A stretch of DNA of 64,000 bases. It comes from an uncultured Prevotellaceae bacterium (lineage in GTDB: Bacteria; Bacteroidota; Bacteroidia; Bacteroidales; Bacteroidaceae). The stretch lies in assembly GCA_902778535.1 (NCBI GenBank), contig CACYYG010000011.1, forward strand, positions 62,001 to 126,000, read 5' to 3'. The notes beneath the pieces were generated by a model. It made no database searches. It was not told where the DNA came from and saw only the letters and a program-made list of their open reading frames with translations. The translations under genes and the position numbers were made by a program. Positions 39,486 through 49,069 of this stretch are shown here, one piece after another. Within the stretch, counting starts at the first letter, position 1; each line of letters begins with the position of its first letter.

Positions 39486-42400
39486 TTAGGATTTAGTTAT
39501 GTTGATGTTCAGTTTGAAGTCGTCGAAATCTACTTCTTGTCCGTCGTTAGTAGCTATAACAATGCTGTCGGCCAACACCTGTGTCTTCACATATTCGCCA
39601 AAGGCATCGACAGCTTTCTCTACTTCACTATTAGGTGATACTGTCACTTTGATGCGGTCGGTGATTTCCAATCCGCTCTCCTTGCGGATGTTCTGTATGC
39701 GGTTGATAAGCTCACGGGCCATGCCCTCGTTCTTCAGCTCATCGGTCAGCTCCACTTCAAGGGCAACAGTAAGGGCGCCCTCGTTGGCAACCAGCCAACC
39801 GGGGATGTCCTCGCTGATAATGTCCACGTCGACAGCCTCCACCGTCAGGCTCTGACCTTCCACGTTGATGGCGATGGTGCCCTGCTGCTCCAGCTCGGCA
39901 ATCTGCTCCTGCGACAGCTGGTCCATAGCGGCAGCGACGCCCTTCATCAGCTTGCCGAACTTCTTGCCCATAGTGCGGAAGTTGCACTTTACTTTTTTTA
40001 CCAGAATACCTTGACCCTCAACGAATTTCAGTTCCTTTACATTCACTTCATTCATAATGAGCTGCTTGACAGCATCGATGTATTTCTTCTGCTCATCGGT
40101 GGCGGGAATCATAATGCTCTGCAGCGGCTGGCGCACCTTGATGTTCACCTTCTTGCGCAGGGCGAGCACCATCGAAGTAATCTTCTGGGCCATCTCCATA
40201 CGAGCCTCCAAGTCGGTGTCGATGAGTTTTTCATCGGCTACGGGGAAGTCATCCAGATGCACGCTGTCCTTCACGCCGCCGAGGTCGCGGTAGAGTTGGT
40301 CGGCATAGAATGGAGCGAAGGGTGCGATGAGCTTGGCAACGGTCATCAGGCAGGTGTAGAGCGTATCGTAGGCTGAGCGTTTGTCTGCGTCCATTTCCTT
40401 GCCCCAGAAACGCTTGCGGTTCAGGCGCACGTACCAGTTTGAGAGGTCGTCGTTGACAAACGCGTCGATGAAGCGTCCGGCGCGCGTTGGGTCGAAGTTG
40501 TCCATCTCTGCTTTCACCTTCTTGATGAGGGTGTTCAGGCAGGAGAGAATCCAGCGGTCAATCTCGGGTCTTTCAGAAATCTCTGAAGCCTCAGAGGGCT
40601 CATATCCGTCGACATTGGCATAGAGTGCGAAGAACGAGTATGTGTTGTAGAGGGTGCCGAAGAACTTGCGGCGCACCTCGTCCACTCCTTCTGGGTCGAA
40701 CTTCAGGTTGTCCCAAGGCTCGCTGTTCGTCATCATGTAGAAGCGCACGGCGTCAGAGCCGTATTTCTCAATCATCTCGAAAGGATTCACCACGTTGCCC
40801 ACATGCTTCGACATCTTGTTGCCCTTGGCATCGAGCACCAGGCCTGTGGAAACGACGTTCTTGAAGGCCACCGAGTCGAAAATCATCGTTGCGATGGCGT
40901 GCAGGGTAAAGAACCATCCGCGTGTCTGGTCGACGCCCTCGTTGATGTAGTCGGCGGGATAGAATTTGCGCTCGTCAATCAGTTCCTTGTTCTCGAAAGG
41001 ATAGTGCAGCTGTGCGTAGGGCATGGAGCCGCTGTCGAACCACACATCGATGAGGTCGCTCTCGCGCTTCATCGGCTTGCCTGTGGGCGACACCAGCTTG
41101 ATGTAGTCCACGTAAGGACGGTGCACGTCGATGCGGTCGTAGTTCTCCTGACTCATGTCGCCGGGCACGAAGCCCTTCTCCTTGAACGGGTTCGTCTCCA
41201 TCACGCCGGCTGCGACAGCCTTCTCAATTTCGTTGTAGAGTTCCTCGAGCGAGCCGATGCAGATTTCCTCGCCGTCCTCGCTACGCCAGATGGGCAGCGG
41301 TGTGCCCCAGAAGCGTGAGCGCGAGAGGTTCCAGTCGTTCAGATTCTCAAGCCAGTTGCCGAAGCGGCCGCTTCCCGTTGACTCAGGATGCCAGCCGATG
41401 GTCTTGTTCAGCTCGCTCATGCGTTCCTTGCACGCAGAGCTCTTAATGAACCAAGAATCAAGAGGATAGTAGAGCACGGGCTTGTCAGTACGCCAGCAAT
41501 GGGGATAGTTGTGAACGTGCTTTTCAATCTTATAAACCTTGTCCTGTGCCTTTAAATCCATGCAGATGCTGATGTCGAGCGTTTCGTCCTTGTCGGTCAG
41601 CGTCTCATCGTAGGCGTTCTTCACGTAGCGTCCGGCAAACTTCTGCCATTCCTCCACGTTCACATAGTTCTTCACGAAGTCAGGGTCAAGGTCGTCGATG
41701 ACGTAGTATTTGCCCTGCAGGTCGACGACGGGGCGCTCATTGCCCTTCTTGTCGATGAGCACGATGGGGCAGATGCCAGCCTGCTTGGCCACAAATGCGT
41801 CGTCGGCACCGAAGTTCGGAGCGATATGCACGATACCTGCGCCGTCCTCAGTCGTTACGTAGTCGCCAGGAATGACGTAGAAGGCCTTGCCCATCGGCTT
41901 GATGGCGGGCATCAGCTGCTCGTACTCCATGCCCACGAGGTCGGTGCCCTTATAGTGGCCCACGATGCGGTAGGGCATGAACTTCTCACCTTTCTTGTAT
42001 TCGGGCATTTCGCCGCCGTCGGTAATGTTTCCCTCGGGAGCGAGGTAGGCGTTCAGACGTGCTTCGGCCAGGACAATCGTGATGGGCTTTGCGGTATAGG
42101 GATTATAGGTCTCTACGGCCACGTAGTCAATCTTCGGACCTACGCAGAGCGCCGAGTTAGCAGCCAGTGTCCACGGCGTCGTCGTCCAGGCGAGGAAATA
42201 AGCCGTGCCCCAAGAGTTATCTATTTTTAAATTCTTTGAGTCTTTAATTTTAAACAGCGCCGTGCACGTCGTGTCCTTCACGTCGCGATAGCAGCCGGGT
42301 TGGTTCAGCTCGTGCGAAGAGAGGCCCGTGCCGGCGGCAGGGCTGTAGGGCTGGATGGTGTAGCCTTTATAGAGCAGTCCCTTCTGATAGAACTGCTTCA

Positions 42401-42908
42401 GCAGCCACCACAGCGTTTCAATGTACTTGTTGTCGTAGGTGATGTAGGGATGGTCGAGGTCAACGAAATAACCCATGCGCTCGGTCAGATCGCGCCATTC
42501 CTTCGTATAGGTCATCACGTTCTCGCGGCACTTCTGGTTGTAGTCCTCCGTCGAGATGTAACGGGGCGATTCGGGATTGTCGATGTCGGCTTTTGTGATG
42601 CCGAGAGCCTTTTCCACGCTCAACTCCACGGGCAGTCCGTGGGTGTCCCAACCGGCCTTGCGCTTCACCTGGAAACCCTGCATGGTGCGGTAGCGGTTGA
42701 ACGTATCTTTCAAGGCACGGCCTAAGACGTGGTGTATGCCGGGATGTCCGTTAGCCGAGGGAGGACCCTCGAAGAAAACAAACTGAGGACAGCCTTCCCG
42801 CTCGTCAATAGAGCGGTGGAAGATGTCCTCCTTCATCCATTTCTCCAACATCTCGTTGTTCACCTTTGTCAGGTTTAAGCCGTTGTACTCGGCGAATCTT
42901 TTTGCCAT
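39486..42908 (-). CDS. ileS: Isoleucyl-tRNA synthetase
   Basis: From MAKRFAEYNGLNL the protein has 1140 residues, the size of Bacteroidetes IleRS. The class I motifs are GHPGIHHVLGRALKD (HIGH region) and GNKMSKHVGN (KMSKS). The editing domain includes the TTTPWTL motif within AWTTTPWTLAANS. The C-terminal region is long and lacks the Cys-rich zinc site. It charges tRNA(Ile). It is the first gene of the ten-gene operon; a start 6 codons upstream is possible but MAKRF is the usual beginning. Confidence 0.95.
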   Translation of the reverse strand: MAKRFAEYNGLNLTKVNNEMLEKWMKEDIFHRSIDEREGCPQFVFFEGPPSANGHPGIHHVLGRALKDTFNRYRTMQGFQVKRKAGWDTHGLPVELSVEKALGITKADIDNPESPRYISTEDYNQKCRENVMTYTKEWRDLTERMGYFVDLDHPYITYDNKYIETLWWLLKQFYQKGLLYKGYTIQPYSPAAGTGLSSHELNQPGCYRDVKDTTCTALFKIKDSKNLKIDNSWGTAYFLAWTTTPWTLAANSALCVGPKIDYVAVETYNPYTAKPITIVLAEARLNAYLAPEGNITDGGEMPEYKKGEKFMPYRIVGHYKGTDLVGMEYEQLMPAIKPMGKAFYVIPGDYVTTEDGAGIVHIAPNFGADDAFVAKQAGICPIVLIDKKGNERPVVDLQGKYYVIDDLDPDFVKNYVNVEEWQKFAGRYVKNAYDETLTDKDETLDISICMDLKAQDKVYKIEKHVHNYPHCWRTDKPVLYYPLDSWFIKSSACKERMSELNKTIGWHPESTGSGRFGNWLENLNDWNLSRSRFWGTPLPIWRSEDGEEICIGSLEELYNEIEKAVAAGVMETNPFKEKGFVPGDMSQENYDRIDVHRPYVDYIKLVSPTGKPMKRESDLIDVWFDSGSMPYAQLHYPFENKELIDERKFYPADYINEGVDQTRGWFFTLHAIATMIFDSVAFKNVVSTGLVLDAKGNKMSKHVGNVVNPFEMIEKYGSDAVRFYMMTNSEPWDNLKFDPEGVDEVRRKFFGTLYNTYSFFALYANVDGYEPSEASEISERPEIDRWILSCLNTLIKKVKAEMDNFDPTRAGRFIDAFVNDDLSNWYVRLNRKRFWGKEMDADKRSAYDTLYTCLMTVAKLIAPFAPFYADQLYRDLGGVKDSVHLDDFPVADEKLIDTDLEARMEMAQKITSMVLALRKKVNIKVRQPLQSIMIPATDEQKKYIDAVKQLIMNEVNVKELKFVEGQGILVKKVKCNFRTMGKKFGKLMKGVAAAMDQLSQEQIAELEQQGTIAINVEGQSLTVEAVDVDIISEDIPGWLVANEGALTVALEVELTDELKNEGMARELINRIQNIRKESGLEITDRIKVTVSPNSEVEKAVDAFGEYVKTQVLADSIVIATNDGQEVDFDDFKLNINITKS

Positions 42909-42937
42909 ATTTCTTATGCTAATCAATTTTTGAGCTG

Positions 42938-42969
42938 CAAAGGTACGGCTTTTTTTTTATTTAGCCAAG
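42938..42969 (-). promoter_or_regulatory. Promoter of the ileS operon
   Basis: TACCTTTG (42938-42945, minus strand) with CTTG at 42966-42969 (20-nt spacer). No T-box or leader peptide is seen. Confidence 0.65.
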
Positions 42970-42979
42970 TTTGACGCAA

Positions 42980-43042
42980 AAAAAACCATCTGACTCTAGA
43001 AAAAATCCACGTTAGATTCTTTCAAAAGTCAGATGGTTTTTT
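42980..43042. terminator. 16-bp perfect inverted repeat, terminator of the rubrerythrin gene
   Basis: AAAAAACCATCTGACT (42980-42995) and its exact complement (43027-43042) flank a 31-nt loop that holds ATCCACGTTAGATTCTTTC. On the minus strand a T run follows. The loop and right arm share TTTCAAAAGTCAG with the hairpin at 10665-10723. Confidence 0.75.
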
Positions 43043-43076
43043 GTAAAAAAGATGCTCCTTTTTTGCAGAGGCAATC

Positions 43077-43634
43077 CTATTTGCCGAAGTAGCGCTTCAG
43101 CAGTCCGGCGAAGCCTGCTCCGTGGCGAGCCTCGTCCTTGGCCATCTCGTGCACGGTGTCGTGAATGGCGTCGAAGCCAGCAGCCTTGGCGTTCTTGGCA
43201 ATGCGGAACTTGTCCTCGCAGGCACCGGCCTCAGCGGCAGCACGCTTCTCCAGGTTGGTCTTCGTGTCCCAAACGCACTCGCCCAGCAGCTCAGCGAAAC
43301 GTGAGGCGTGGTCGGCCTCCTCGAAGGCGTAGCGCTTGAAGGCCTCGGCAATCTCGGGATAGCCCTCGCGGTCAGCCTGACGGGCCATAGCCAGATACAT
43401 GCCCACCTCGCCGCACTCACCGTTGAAGTGGTTGCGCAGGTCCTGAATCATTTCCTCGCTCACGCCCTCGGGCTTGCCGTCGCCAATCCTGTGGACGGTA
43501 GCGTAGGTCATGTCGGCATCTTCCTTCAGTTCAGAGAACTTTGAGGCAGGAGCCTTACAGATTGGGCACTTCTCGGGAGCGGCGTCGCCTTCGTAGATAT
43601 ATCCACAAACGGCGCAGATAAATTTTTTCTTCAT
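43077..43634 (-). CDS. Reverse rubrerythrin
   Basis: The protein has 185 residues. An N-terminal rubredoxin domain ([22 protein letters not shown]) precedes a ferritin-like diiron domain with [44 protein letters not shown] split over E-x-x-x-x and EEADH motifs, and a late [18 protein letters not shown]. This order is that of reverse rubrerythrins, which reduce hydrogen peroxide in anaerobes. It is monocistronic with a terminator downstream. Confidence 0.92.
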   Translation of the reverse strand: MKKKFICAVCGYIYEGDAAPEKCPICKAPASKFSELKEDADMTYATVHRIGDGKPEGVSEEMIQDLRNHFNGECGEVGMYLAMARQADREGYPEIAEAFKRYAFEEADHASRFAELLGECVWDTKTNLEKRAAAEAGACEDKFRIAKNAKAAGFDAIHDTVHEMAKDEARHGAGFAGLLKRYFGK

Positions 43635-43709
43635 AAGTTTTTTTTTAGTGATTAATGGTTATAGTTGAGTGACTCTTGTCGAGTGACTTTTTTTCTGCGG
43701 AACTGGCCT

Positions 43710-45665
43710 TCAAACTAGTCCATCGTCCATGGTGGCAAAGGTGGCCACGGTGTTGACAAGGGCCTGTGGGTTGCCCATGTCGAAGCGCTCGCCACGCAGT
43801 CGCACACCGTACATGCCTGTGCGCTGGCGCACCTTGTCGAGAGCCGACGTCAGCTCTATCTCGCCCTTTGCATCGGGATTCTCATCGGCAGCCTTGATGT
43901 CGGCCTCCAACTGTTCGAAAACTTCTGGCGTGAGAATGTACTGTCCGAAGACGGAGCAGTATTCCTTATGCCCCTTGGCGTTTCTCACGCCCAGGAACTC
44001 TTCGGCATAGCTTGCCTTGGGTTTCTCTACAAGCGTATTGACATGCAGCACCTGATACTTCTTGTCTTCCCACACGCCGCTCATGATGCCGAAGTGACTT
44101 ACCGTGCTGACTTCTACGGGATAGAGGCCGAGGGTGAGAGTGTTGGTACGTTCGTAGGCCTCGATGAGCTGCAGGGCGCATGGCTTGTTCGTGGTGGAGC
44201 GGTAGAGCGTGTCGCCCAGCATCAGCAGTACGGGCTCGCCGTGGGCAAACTGTACCGCCTGGTAGACGGCGTGGCCGAAGCCGCGCTTCTCGCGCTGGTA
44301 GACATAATGCAGTCGCTTGCCGATGTCGATGATGTGGTTCTCGTATTCCTGGCACTCGGCGTTCAGCTTGCGCAAATGGTCGTCGGCCAGCGGGTGCTCG
44401 AAGAAGTCGCTGTACATCTTGCGTTCTTCCTCGCTGCCAAGAACGAGGCAAATCTCCTCAATGCCGCTCTTCACCAGTTCTTCCAGCAGGATGAGGATGA
44501 CAGGCCGCACCATGCCGTCGCTGCACGGTATGGGGAAGAAGTCTTTCTTCATGTAGCGTGTGGCAGGATAGAGCCTCGTGCCGAAGCCGGCCACGGGGAT
44601 GATGGCCTTGCGCACGGTGTGAACGGGATGCAGCGTGAACTTGTAGGCGGTCATCCCTTTCAAGTTAAGATAGTCGACCATCTTCTGCTGACTCTGCTCA
44701 TCGCGTGCAAGAAACTGCACAGAGCCGTCGCCGTGACTGCCCACGCCCTTGCCGCCGTAGGAGAGGCTCTTGATATACTCGTCGGCCAGCACGGCGTGCA
44801 GCTTCGGAGCCGCCAGCTCTTCAGGACACATGGGCATGATAGCCTGGTCAAAGAGCTTCTCGGCCTCGGTCATCAGCCTGCCGAGTGCCTCCGCGTTGCC
44901 GTTGGCCATATACTCGACGGCACGGTTGACGATGTCCTGGTTCTTCACGCCTAATGCCTCGTGCTCGGCCAGTTCCTGTTCGTTGGAGGGGAAGGGGTAG
45001 GCCTTGTTCAGGTCGGCCAGGATCTTGATGGTGTTTTTCTCGCCTGAAAGGTCTGCGAATACCCAATGCAGCGGGCGCTTCACATTCAGTGGCTTCACCT
45101 CAATCTCGTCGCCGTCGAAGGTCATCAGGTTGGGCTTCACACCGAAGGCACAGGCCTGATCCAGTCGTCCGCAGCGGCTGCTGGTACGCAACTCGCCCAC
45201 GTAGGCGATGTTCATCTCGCCCATCGTATTCAGGTTGAGGTTGTAAATCTGGTTGAAGGCTCTGGCCACCAGCACGCAGATGGCCGCACTCGACGACAGA
45301 CCGCTCTTTATGGGCAGCGTCATGTCGGTGATTTTGATGCGCACACCGCCCACCTTGTACCACTCGAGCATATACGACGCGACGCCTGCGCAGTAGCAGA
45401 AGAACGAGCCGGAGCGAGCCACGCGCTTCAGTTCCTGCTCGTCCATGCTGCAGGCAAAGTCGTGCCATTCGCTGGAGATTTGCGGTGCTGTGCTCTGTAC
45501 CTCGAAGATGCTGGAACGCTCCACCTCAGCCGTAATGCCTTGCTCAATGCCTGTGACAATGGCAGCACCGGGAGCTATCTGGGCGTTCATCGTGCGGTAG
45601 TGGCCGGCCCAGTCTGTGTGTTCACCGAAGAGGCAAAGTCGCCCGGGAACAAAGAGTCTTATCAT
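43710..45665 (-). CDS. Fused GHMP sugar kinase and UTP-sugar-1-phosphate uridylyltransferase
   Basis: The protein has 651 residues. Residues 1-350 are a GHMP kinase: PGRLCLFGEHTDW (7-19), LPIKSGLSSSAA (117-128), CGRLDQACAFG with the catalytic Asp (165-175), and GGKGVGSHGDGSVQFLA (304-320). From about residue 353 a GalU-type nucleotidyltransferase follows: KAIIPVAGFGTRLYPATRY, KKDFFPIP, VLGSEEERKMYSDFF, GFGHAVYQAV and LMLGDTLY. The parts suggest phosphorylation of a free sugar at C1 and activation with UTP (salvage), for example of a galactose-, glucose- or uronic-acid-type sugar; the substrate is not decidable by eye. The domain order is the reverse of the known Bacteroides fucokinase/GDP-fucose pyrophosphorylase. 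It has its own promoter. Confidence 0.85.
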   Translation of the reverse strand: MIRLFVPGRLCLFGEHTDWAGHYRTMNAQIAPGAAIVTGIEQGITAEVERSSIFEVQSTAPQISSEWHDFACSMDEQELKRVARSGSFFCYCAGVASYMLEWYKVGGVRIKITDMTLPIKSGLSSSAAICVLVARAFNQIYNLNLNTMGEMNIAYVGELRTSSRCGRLDQACAFGVKPNLMTFDGDEIEVKPLNVKRPLHWVFADLSGEKNTIKILADLNKAYPFPSNEQELAEHEALGVKNQDIVNRAVEYMANGNAEALGRLMTEAEKLFDQAIMPMCPEELAAPKLHAVLADEYIKSLSYGGKGVGSHGDGSVQFLARDEQSQQKMVDYLNLKGMTAYKFTLHPVHTVRKAIIPVAGFGTRLYPATRYMKKDFFPIPCSDGMVRPVILILLEELVKSGIEEICLVLGSEEERKMYSDFFEHPLADDHLRKLNAECQEYENHIIDIGKRLHYVYQREKRGFGHAVYQAVQFAHGEPVLLMLGDTLYRSTTNKPCALQLIEAYERTNTLTLGLYPVEVSTVSHFGIMSGVWEDKKYQVLHVNTLVEKPKASYAEEFLGVRNAKGHKEYCSVFGQYILTPEVFEQLEADIKAADENPDAKGEIELTSALDKVRQRTGMYGVRLRGERFDMGNPQALVNTVATFATMDDGLV

Positions 45666-45696
45666 GTCAGTTAGAGTATAACAGTCTTATTTTTTG

Positions 45697-45728
45697 CAAA
45701 GATACGAAAAAGCGGATGAAGAGCCAAA
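45697..45728 (-). promoter_or_regulatory. Promoter of the kinase/uridylyltransferase gene
   Basis: Minus strand TTTG (45725-45728), 20 nt, TATCTTTG (45697-45704). Confidence 0.75.
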
Positions 45729-45738
45729 CTTTTCATCC
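45707..45738 (-). terminator. Terminator of htpG
   Basis: GGATGAA and TTCATCC pair around an 11-nt loop, followed on the minus strand by GCTTTTT. It overlaps the next gene's -33 region. Confidence 0.65.
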
Positions 45739-45771
45739 ACTTTTTTACAAAAATATAAGTCAATCCCAGCC

Positions 45772-47832
45772 TTACTGAATCATGTCGACCGAGCGGCGGA
45801 GGAAGGCATCGAGGGCGGCGCCTTTCAGCATGCCGTTCTGTAGCAGGGCGAGGTCGATGAGCTGGTGCACCACGTCATTCTTTGCGGCATAGTCATTGAT
45901 GAGCTGCTGCTTCTTTTCCTTCTGCTCGTCGATGGCTTTCTCCGTGGCAGCCTTCTCGTCTTTCTCCTCCTGGGTGATTTCCTCAGGCTTCTTCTTGTCT
46001 GTCTTCTGGTTCAGGGCGGCCAGTCGGGCTTCCTGACCCTTCAGCTCGGCGTCGATGGGCTTCAGCTGCTCAGAGAGTTCGGTGTTGACGGCTGAGAGAA
46101 TTCCCTTTACCAATCGATGGTCGCTGTTCAGTACGAGGTTGAACGAATCAGGCATCTGACCGTAGAAAGCCATACCGCTCTGATAGCGGCTCATCTCCTT
46201 CATGCGGCGCATCCACTCGTTCTGCGTGATGACCACCGGACGCTGCTCCTCGCCGAGGGCGTTCACCTCGACGATGAACTCCGTCTTGTCAATTTTTGGC
46301 AGCTGAGAAGTAAACACGGCTGACAAATTGTCACGCTCAGCGTCGCTCAGGTTGCTCTTCGGCGTGTCGTCCTTCTGGATGAGGTGGTCGATGGTGTCGG
46401 CGTCCACACGGGTGAAGCGGCTCTTCTCAAACTTCTGCTCCAGCGTCTGGATGCAGGGCACGTCAAGCTGTCCGTCGAGCAACAGCACCGAGTAGCCCTT
46501 GTCCTGTGCGGCCTTGATGTAGCTGTACTGCTCGTCCTTGTTGGTGGCGTAGAGGTATATGAGAGTGTCGTTCTTGTCCTTCTGACCAGCCTCGATGAGC
46601 GTCTTGTACTCGTCGAAGGTGAAGTATTTGCCCTCTGTGTCCTTGAGCAGCGAGAACTCCTTGGCACGGTCGTAGAAATTCTCCTCCGTCAGTATGCCGT
46701 AGTGGATGAAGAGCTTCAGGTCGTCCCATTTCTCCTCGAAGGCCTTGCGGTCTTCGTTGAAGATGGCCTTCAGGCGGTCGCTCACCTTCTTCGTGATGTA
46801 GGTCGATATCTTCTTCACTTCGCGGTCGCTCTGCAGGTAGCTGCGTGAGACGTTCAGCGGAATGTCGGGTGAGTCGATAACGCCGTGCAGCAGCGTCAGG
46901 AACTCAGGCACGATGCCCTCCACCTGGTCGGTCACGAACACCTGGTTGCAGTAGAGCTGAATCTTGTTCTTCTGCAGCTCGAGTGAGCTCTTGATGCGGG
47001 GGAAGTAGAGGATGCCGGTGAGGTTGAAGGGATAGTCGACGTTCAGGTGAATCCAGAACAGCGGCTCGTCCTGCATGGGATAGAGCGTGCGGTAGAACGA
47101 CTTGTAGTCTTCGTCCTTCAGCGTCGAGGGAGCTTTCGTCCACAGCGGCTCCACATTATTTATTATATTGTCCTCGGCGGTGTCCACCATCTTCTTCTCG
47201 TCGCTGCTCCACTCCTGCTTCTTGCCGAAGGCGATGGGCACGGGCAGGAACTTGCAGTATTTCTGCAGCAGCTGCTCAATCTTCTGCTTGTCGAGGAACT
47301 CCTTGCAGTCGTCGTCGATGTAGAGGATGATGTCGGAGCCGCGCTCCTCGCGCTCGGCGTCGTCAATCTCGAAGGCCGGCGAGCCGTCGCAGCTCCACTT
47401 CACGGCCTTGGCACCCTCCTTGTAACTCTTGGTGATAATTTCCACCTTCTTCGACACCATGAACGACGAGTAGAAGCCCAGGCCGAAGTGGCCGATGATG
47501 TTGTTGGCCTGATCCTTGTATTTCTCAAGGAAGTCGTTCACGCCCGAGAAGGCAATCTGGTTGATGTACTTGTCAATCTCCTCCTCGGTCATGCCGATGC
47601 CGCGGTCGCTGATGGTGATGGTGCCCTTCTCCGTATCGAGGCTGACGTGCACCGTCAGGTCGCCCAGCTCGCCCTTGAACTCGCCCTGTGCAGCGAGGGT
47701 CTTCAGCTTCTGCGTGGCGTCGACGGCATTGCTCACCATCTCGCGCAGGAAAATCTCATGATCACTGTAGAGGAATTTCTTGATAACCGGGAAAATGTTC
47801 TCGGTTGTCACTCCGATGTTACCTTTTTGCAT
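45772..47832 (-). CDS. htpG: Molecular chaperone HtpG (Hsp90)
   Basis: The protein has 686 residues. The N-terminal ATPase domain has FLREMVSNAVDATQKL, ITISDRGIGMTEEEID, GHFGLGFYSSFMV; the middle domain has RIKSSLELQKNKIQLYCNQVFVTDQ and PLNVSRSYLQSDREVKKI; the C-terminal domain carries a lysine-rich insertion (QKTDKKKPEEITQEEKDEK). It is a cytosolic Hsp90. The -7 region is GATATTTG near 47875-47882. Its first 18 codons and promoter region are duplicated at 49084-49235. Confidence 0.95.
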   Translation of the reverse strand: MQKGNIGVTTENIFPVIKKFLYSDHEIFLREMVSNAVDATQKLKTLAAQGEFKGELGDLTVHVSLDTEKGTITISDRGIGMTEEEIDKYINQIAFSGVNDFLEKYKDQANNIIGHFGLGFYSSFMVSKKVEIITKSYKEGAKAVKWSCDGSPAFEIDDAEREERGSDIILYIDDDCKEFLDKQKIEQLLQKYCKFLPVPIAFGKKQEWSSDEKKMVDTAEDNIINNVEPLWTKAPSTLKDEDYKSFYRTLYPMQDEPLFWIHLNVDYPFNLTGILYFPRIKSSLELQKNKIQLYCNQVFVTDQVEGIVPEFLTLLHGVIDSPDIPLNVSRSYLQSDREVKKISTYITKKVSDRLKAIFNEDRKAFEEKWDDLKLFIHYGILTEENFYDRAKEFSLLKDTEGKYFTFDEYKTLIEAGQKDKNDTLIYLYATNKDEQYSYIKAAQDKGYSVLLLDGQLDVPCIQTLEQKFEKSRFTRVDADTIDHLIQKDDTPKSNLSDAERDNLSAVFTSQLPKIDKTEFIVEVNALGEEQRPVVITQNEWMRRMKEMSRYQSGMAFYGQMPDSFNLVLNSDHRLVKGILSAVNTELSEQLKPIDAELKGQEARLAALNQKTDKKKPEEITQEEKDEKAATEKAIDEQKEKKQQLINDYAAKNDVVHQLIDLALLQNGMLKGAALDAFLRRSVDMIQ

Positions 47833-47907
47833 AGTCGTTTATTTGGTTTGAATCATTTACTGTGTAGCTTACTGCAAATATCGTGCCACAGTCTAATGAT
47901 TCAATAC

Positions 47908-47941
47908 AAAAAAAGCCGTGAACCCAACATGGATTCACAGC
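47908..47941 (-). terminator. Terminator of the acidic lipoprotein genes
   Basis: GCTGTGAA pairs with TTCACGGC (one G-U) on the minus strand, then eight or so T. It lies directly upstream of the htpG promoter. Confidence 0.8.
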
Positions 47942-47966
47942 TTCTATTACAAGAGAAAGAGAGTGA

Positions 47967-48389
47967 TTACTCTTCAACCTCCTCTTCAGTCATCTGGGGC
48001 TCTAACTCTTCCTCGCCCTCCTCAAGCAGTTCCTCGCCATCGACGTCGGCCTCTTCGAGGGCCTGCTCCATGGTAGCCTGAATCTGAGCGGCAGCCTTCT
48101 CGTTGACCTCGGCAAACTTGTTGGTCAGCGTGGTGAAGCTGTCGACAATCTCTTTCGAATACTCACTCTGGTACTTGCCCATCTCCTGGGTAGCAGCCTG
48201 GAATGCCTTGACGGCAGCGTTCCAGTCCTCAACAGTCTCGAACTGGTCAATAGCCTCCATCGAGCAGACGGAAGCAGCCTTGGCCTTCATGTCCTCCCAA
48301 GCCTTGGTAGCCTCGGGCGACATCTTCTTACCACAAGAAGCGAAAATCATTGAAACGGCAGCGAGTGCCACGAAAATAGTCTTTTTCAT
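47967..48389 (-). CDS. Small acidic lipoprotein
   Basis: The protein has 140 residues. The signal MKKTIFVALAAVSMIFASC ends in a lipobox (FASC, Cys19). The mature part is helical (KMSPEATKAWEDMKAKAASV, QFETVEDWNAAVKAFQAATQ, FAEVNEKAAAQIQATMEQAL) and ends in a strongly acidic tail (LLEEGEEELEPQ, TEEEVEE). I do not recognise the family. A paralogue with nearly the same signal and tail lies 46 bp upstream, so this is a tandem duplication. Confidence 0.8.
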   Translation of the reverse strand: MKKTIFVALAAVSMIFASCGKKMSPEATKAWEDMKAKAASVCSMEAIDQFETVEDWNAAVKAFQAATQEMGKYQSEYSKEIVDSFTTLTNKFAEVNEKAAAQIQATMEQALEEADVDGEELLEEGEEELEPQMTEEEVEE

Positions 48390-48435
48390 TGTTCCGTATT
48401 CTAATTAAATAAGTATCAATGCTAAAAAAGAGCGA

Positions 48436-48853
48436 TTACTCCTCAACCTCCTCTTCGGTCATCTGGGCCTCTAACTCTTCCTCGCCCTCTTCAAGCTGCT
48501 CTTCCTCAGCCGTCTCCTGCTCTTCGAGAGCCTTCTGAGCGGCAATAGCCTCCTGCACCTTCTTGTCATGCTCAATAAGGGCATTGGTCAGGGCAGCGCA
48601 GCTGTCGGCCACTTCCTTCGTCACCTTGCCGTCGAAGTTCTTGGCGAAATCCTGGCCAGCCTTCATGGCAGCGTCGAAAGCCTCCTGATAGGCCTCAGGT
48701 GTCTCAAACTGGTCACAAGCCTCGTCGGTTGAAACGGCAGCAGCCTTCTCCTTGTAATCATTCCATGCCTTGGTTGCCTCGGGGGCTCATCTTGGCACCA
48801 CAAGAAACAAGCATAGCTACGGCAGCAAGTGCCACAAAAATAGTCTTTTTCAT
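48436..48853 (-). pseudogene. Paralogous acidic lipoprotein with a +1 frameshift
   Basis: Starting at 48853 the sequence reads MKKTIFVALAAVAMLVSCGAKMSP, matching the neighbour at 47967-48389, then leaves the frame. A run of five G on the plus strand (48781-48785) has one base more than needed; with four, SPEATKAWNDYKEKAAAV follows and the frame stays open to the same acidic end EEGEEELEAQMTEEEVEE. Either a real disruption or phase variation at the G run, or a sequencing error. The part after the shift is intact, which favours a recent event or an error. Confidence 0.8.
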
Positions 48854-48920
48854 TTTCTAAAAAATTTAATGGATTAAAACAATTGTTACTTTCTCAACTT
48901 TTAAATTTAATTTTCGTGTG

Positions 48921-48950
48921 CAAAGTTACGCTAAACTTTTGTTATACGAA
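48921..48950 (-). promoter_or_regulatory. Promoter of the acidic lipoprotein pair
   Basis: TAACTTTG (48921-48928, minus strand) with TTCG at 48947-48950. Confidence 0.55.
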
Positions 48951-49069
48951 CTGTATTTTTGTATAATAATCATTAAAAAAGAGTAAAAAGAATTAAGCCG
49001 CCTGGTTTGGCACTGAGAATGGGAACGCAGCACACCCACCCCCACCCTAAACTTTTCCATCATTTAGCA

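Noticed and set aside
42909-43076. T-box riboswitch upstream of ileS
   Set aside because: The hairpin is a simple 16-bp inverted repeat without T-box sequence, and it fits the terminator of the rubrerythrin gene on the same strand.
48436-48666. Short separate gene starting MKAGQDF
   Set aside because: It is the intact rear part of the frameshifted lipoprotein paralogue, not an independent gene.
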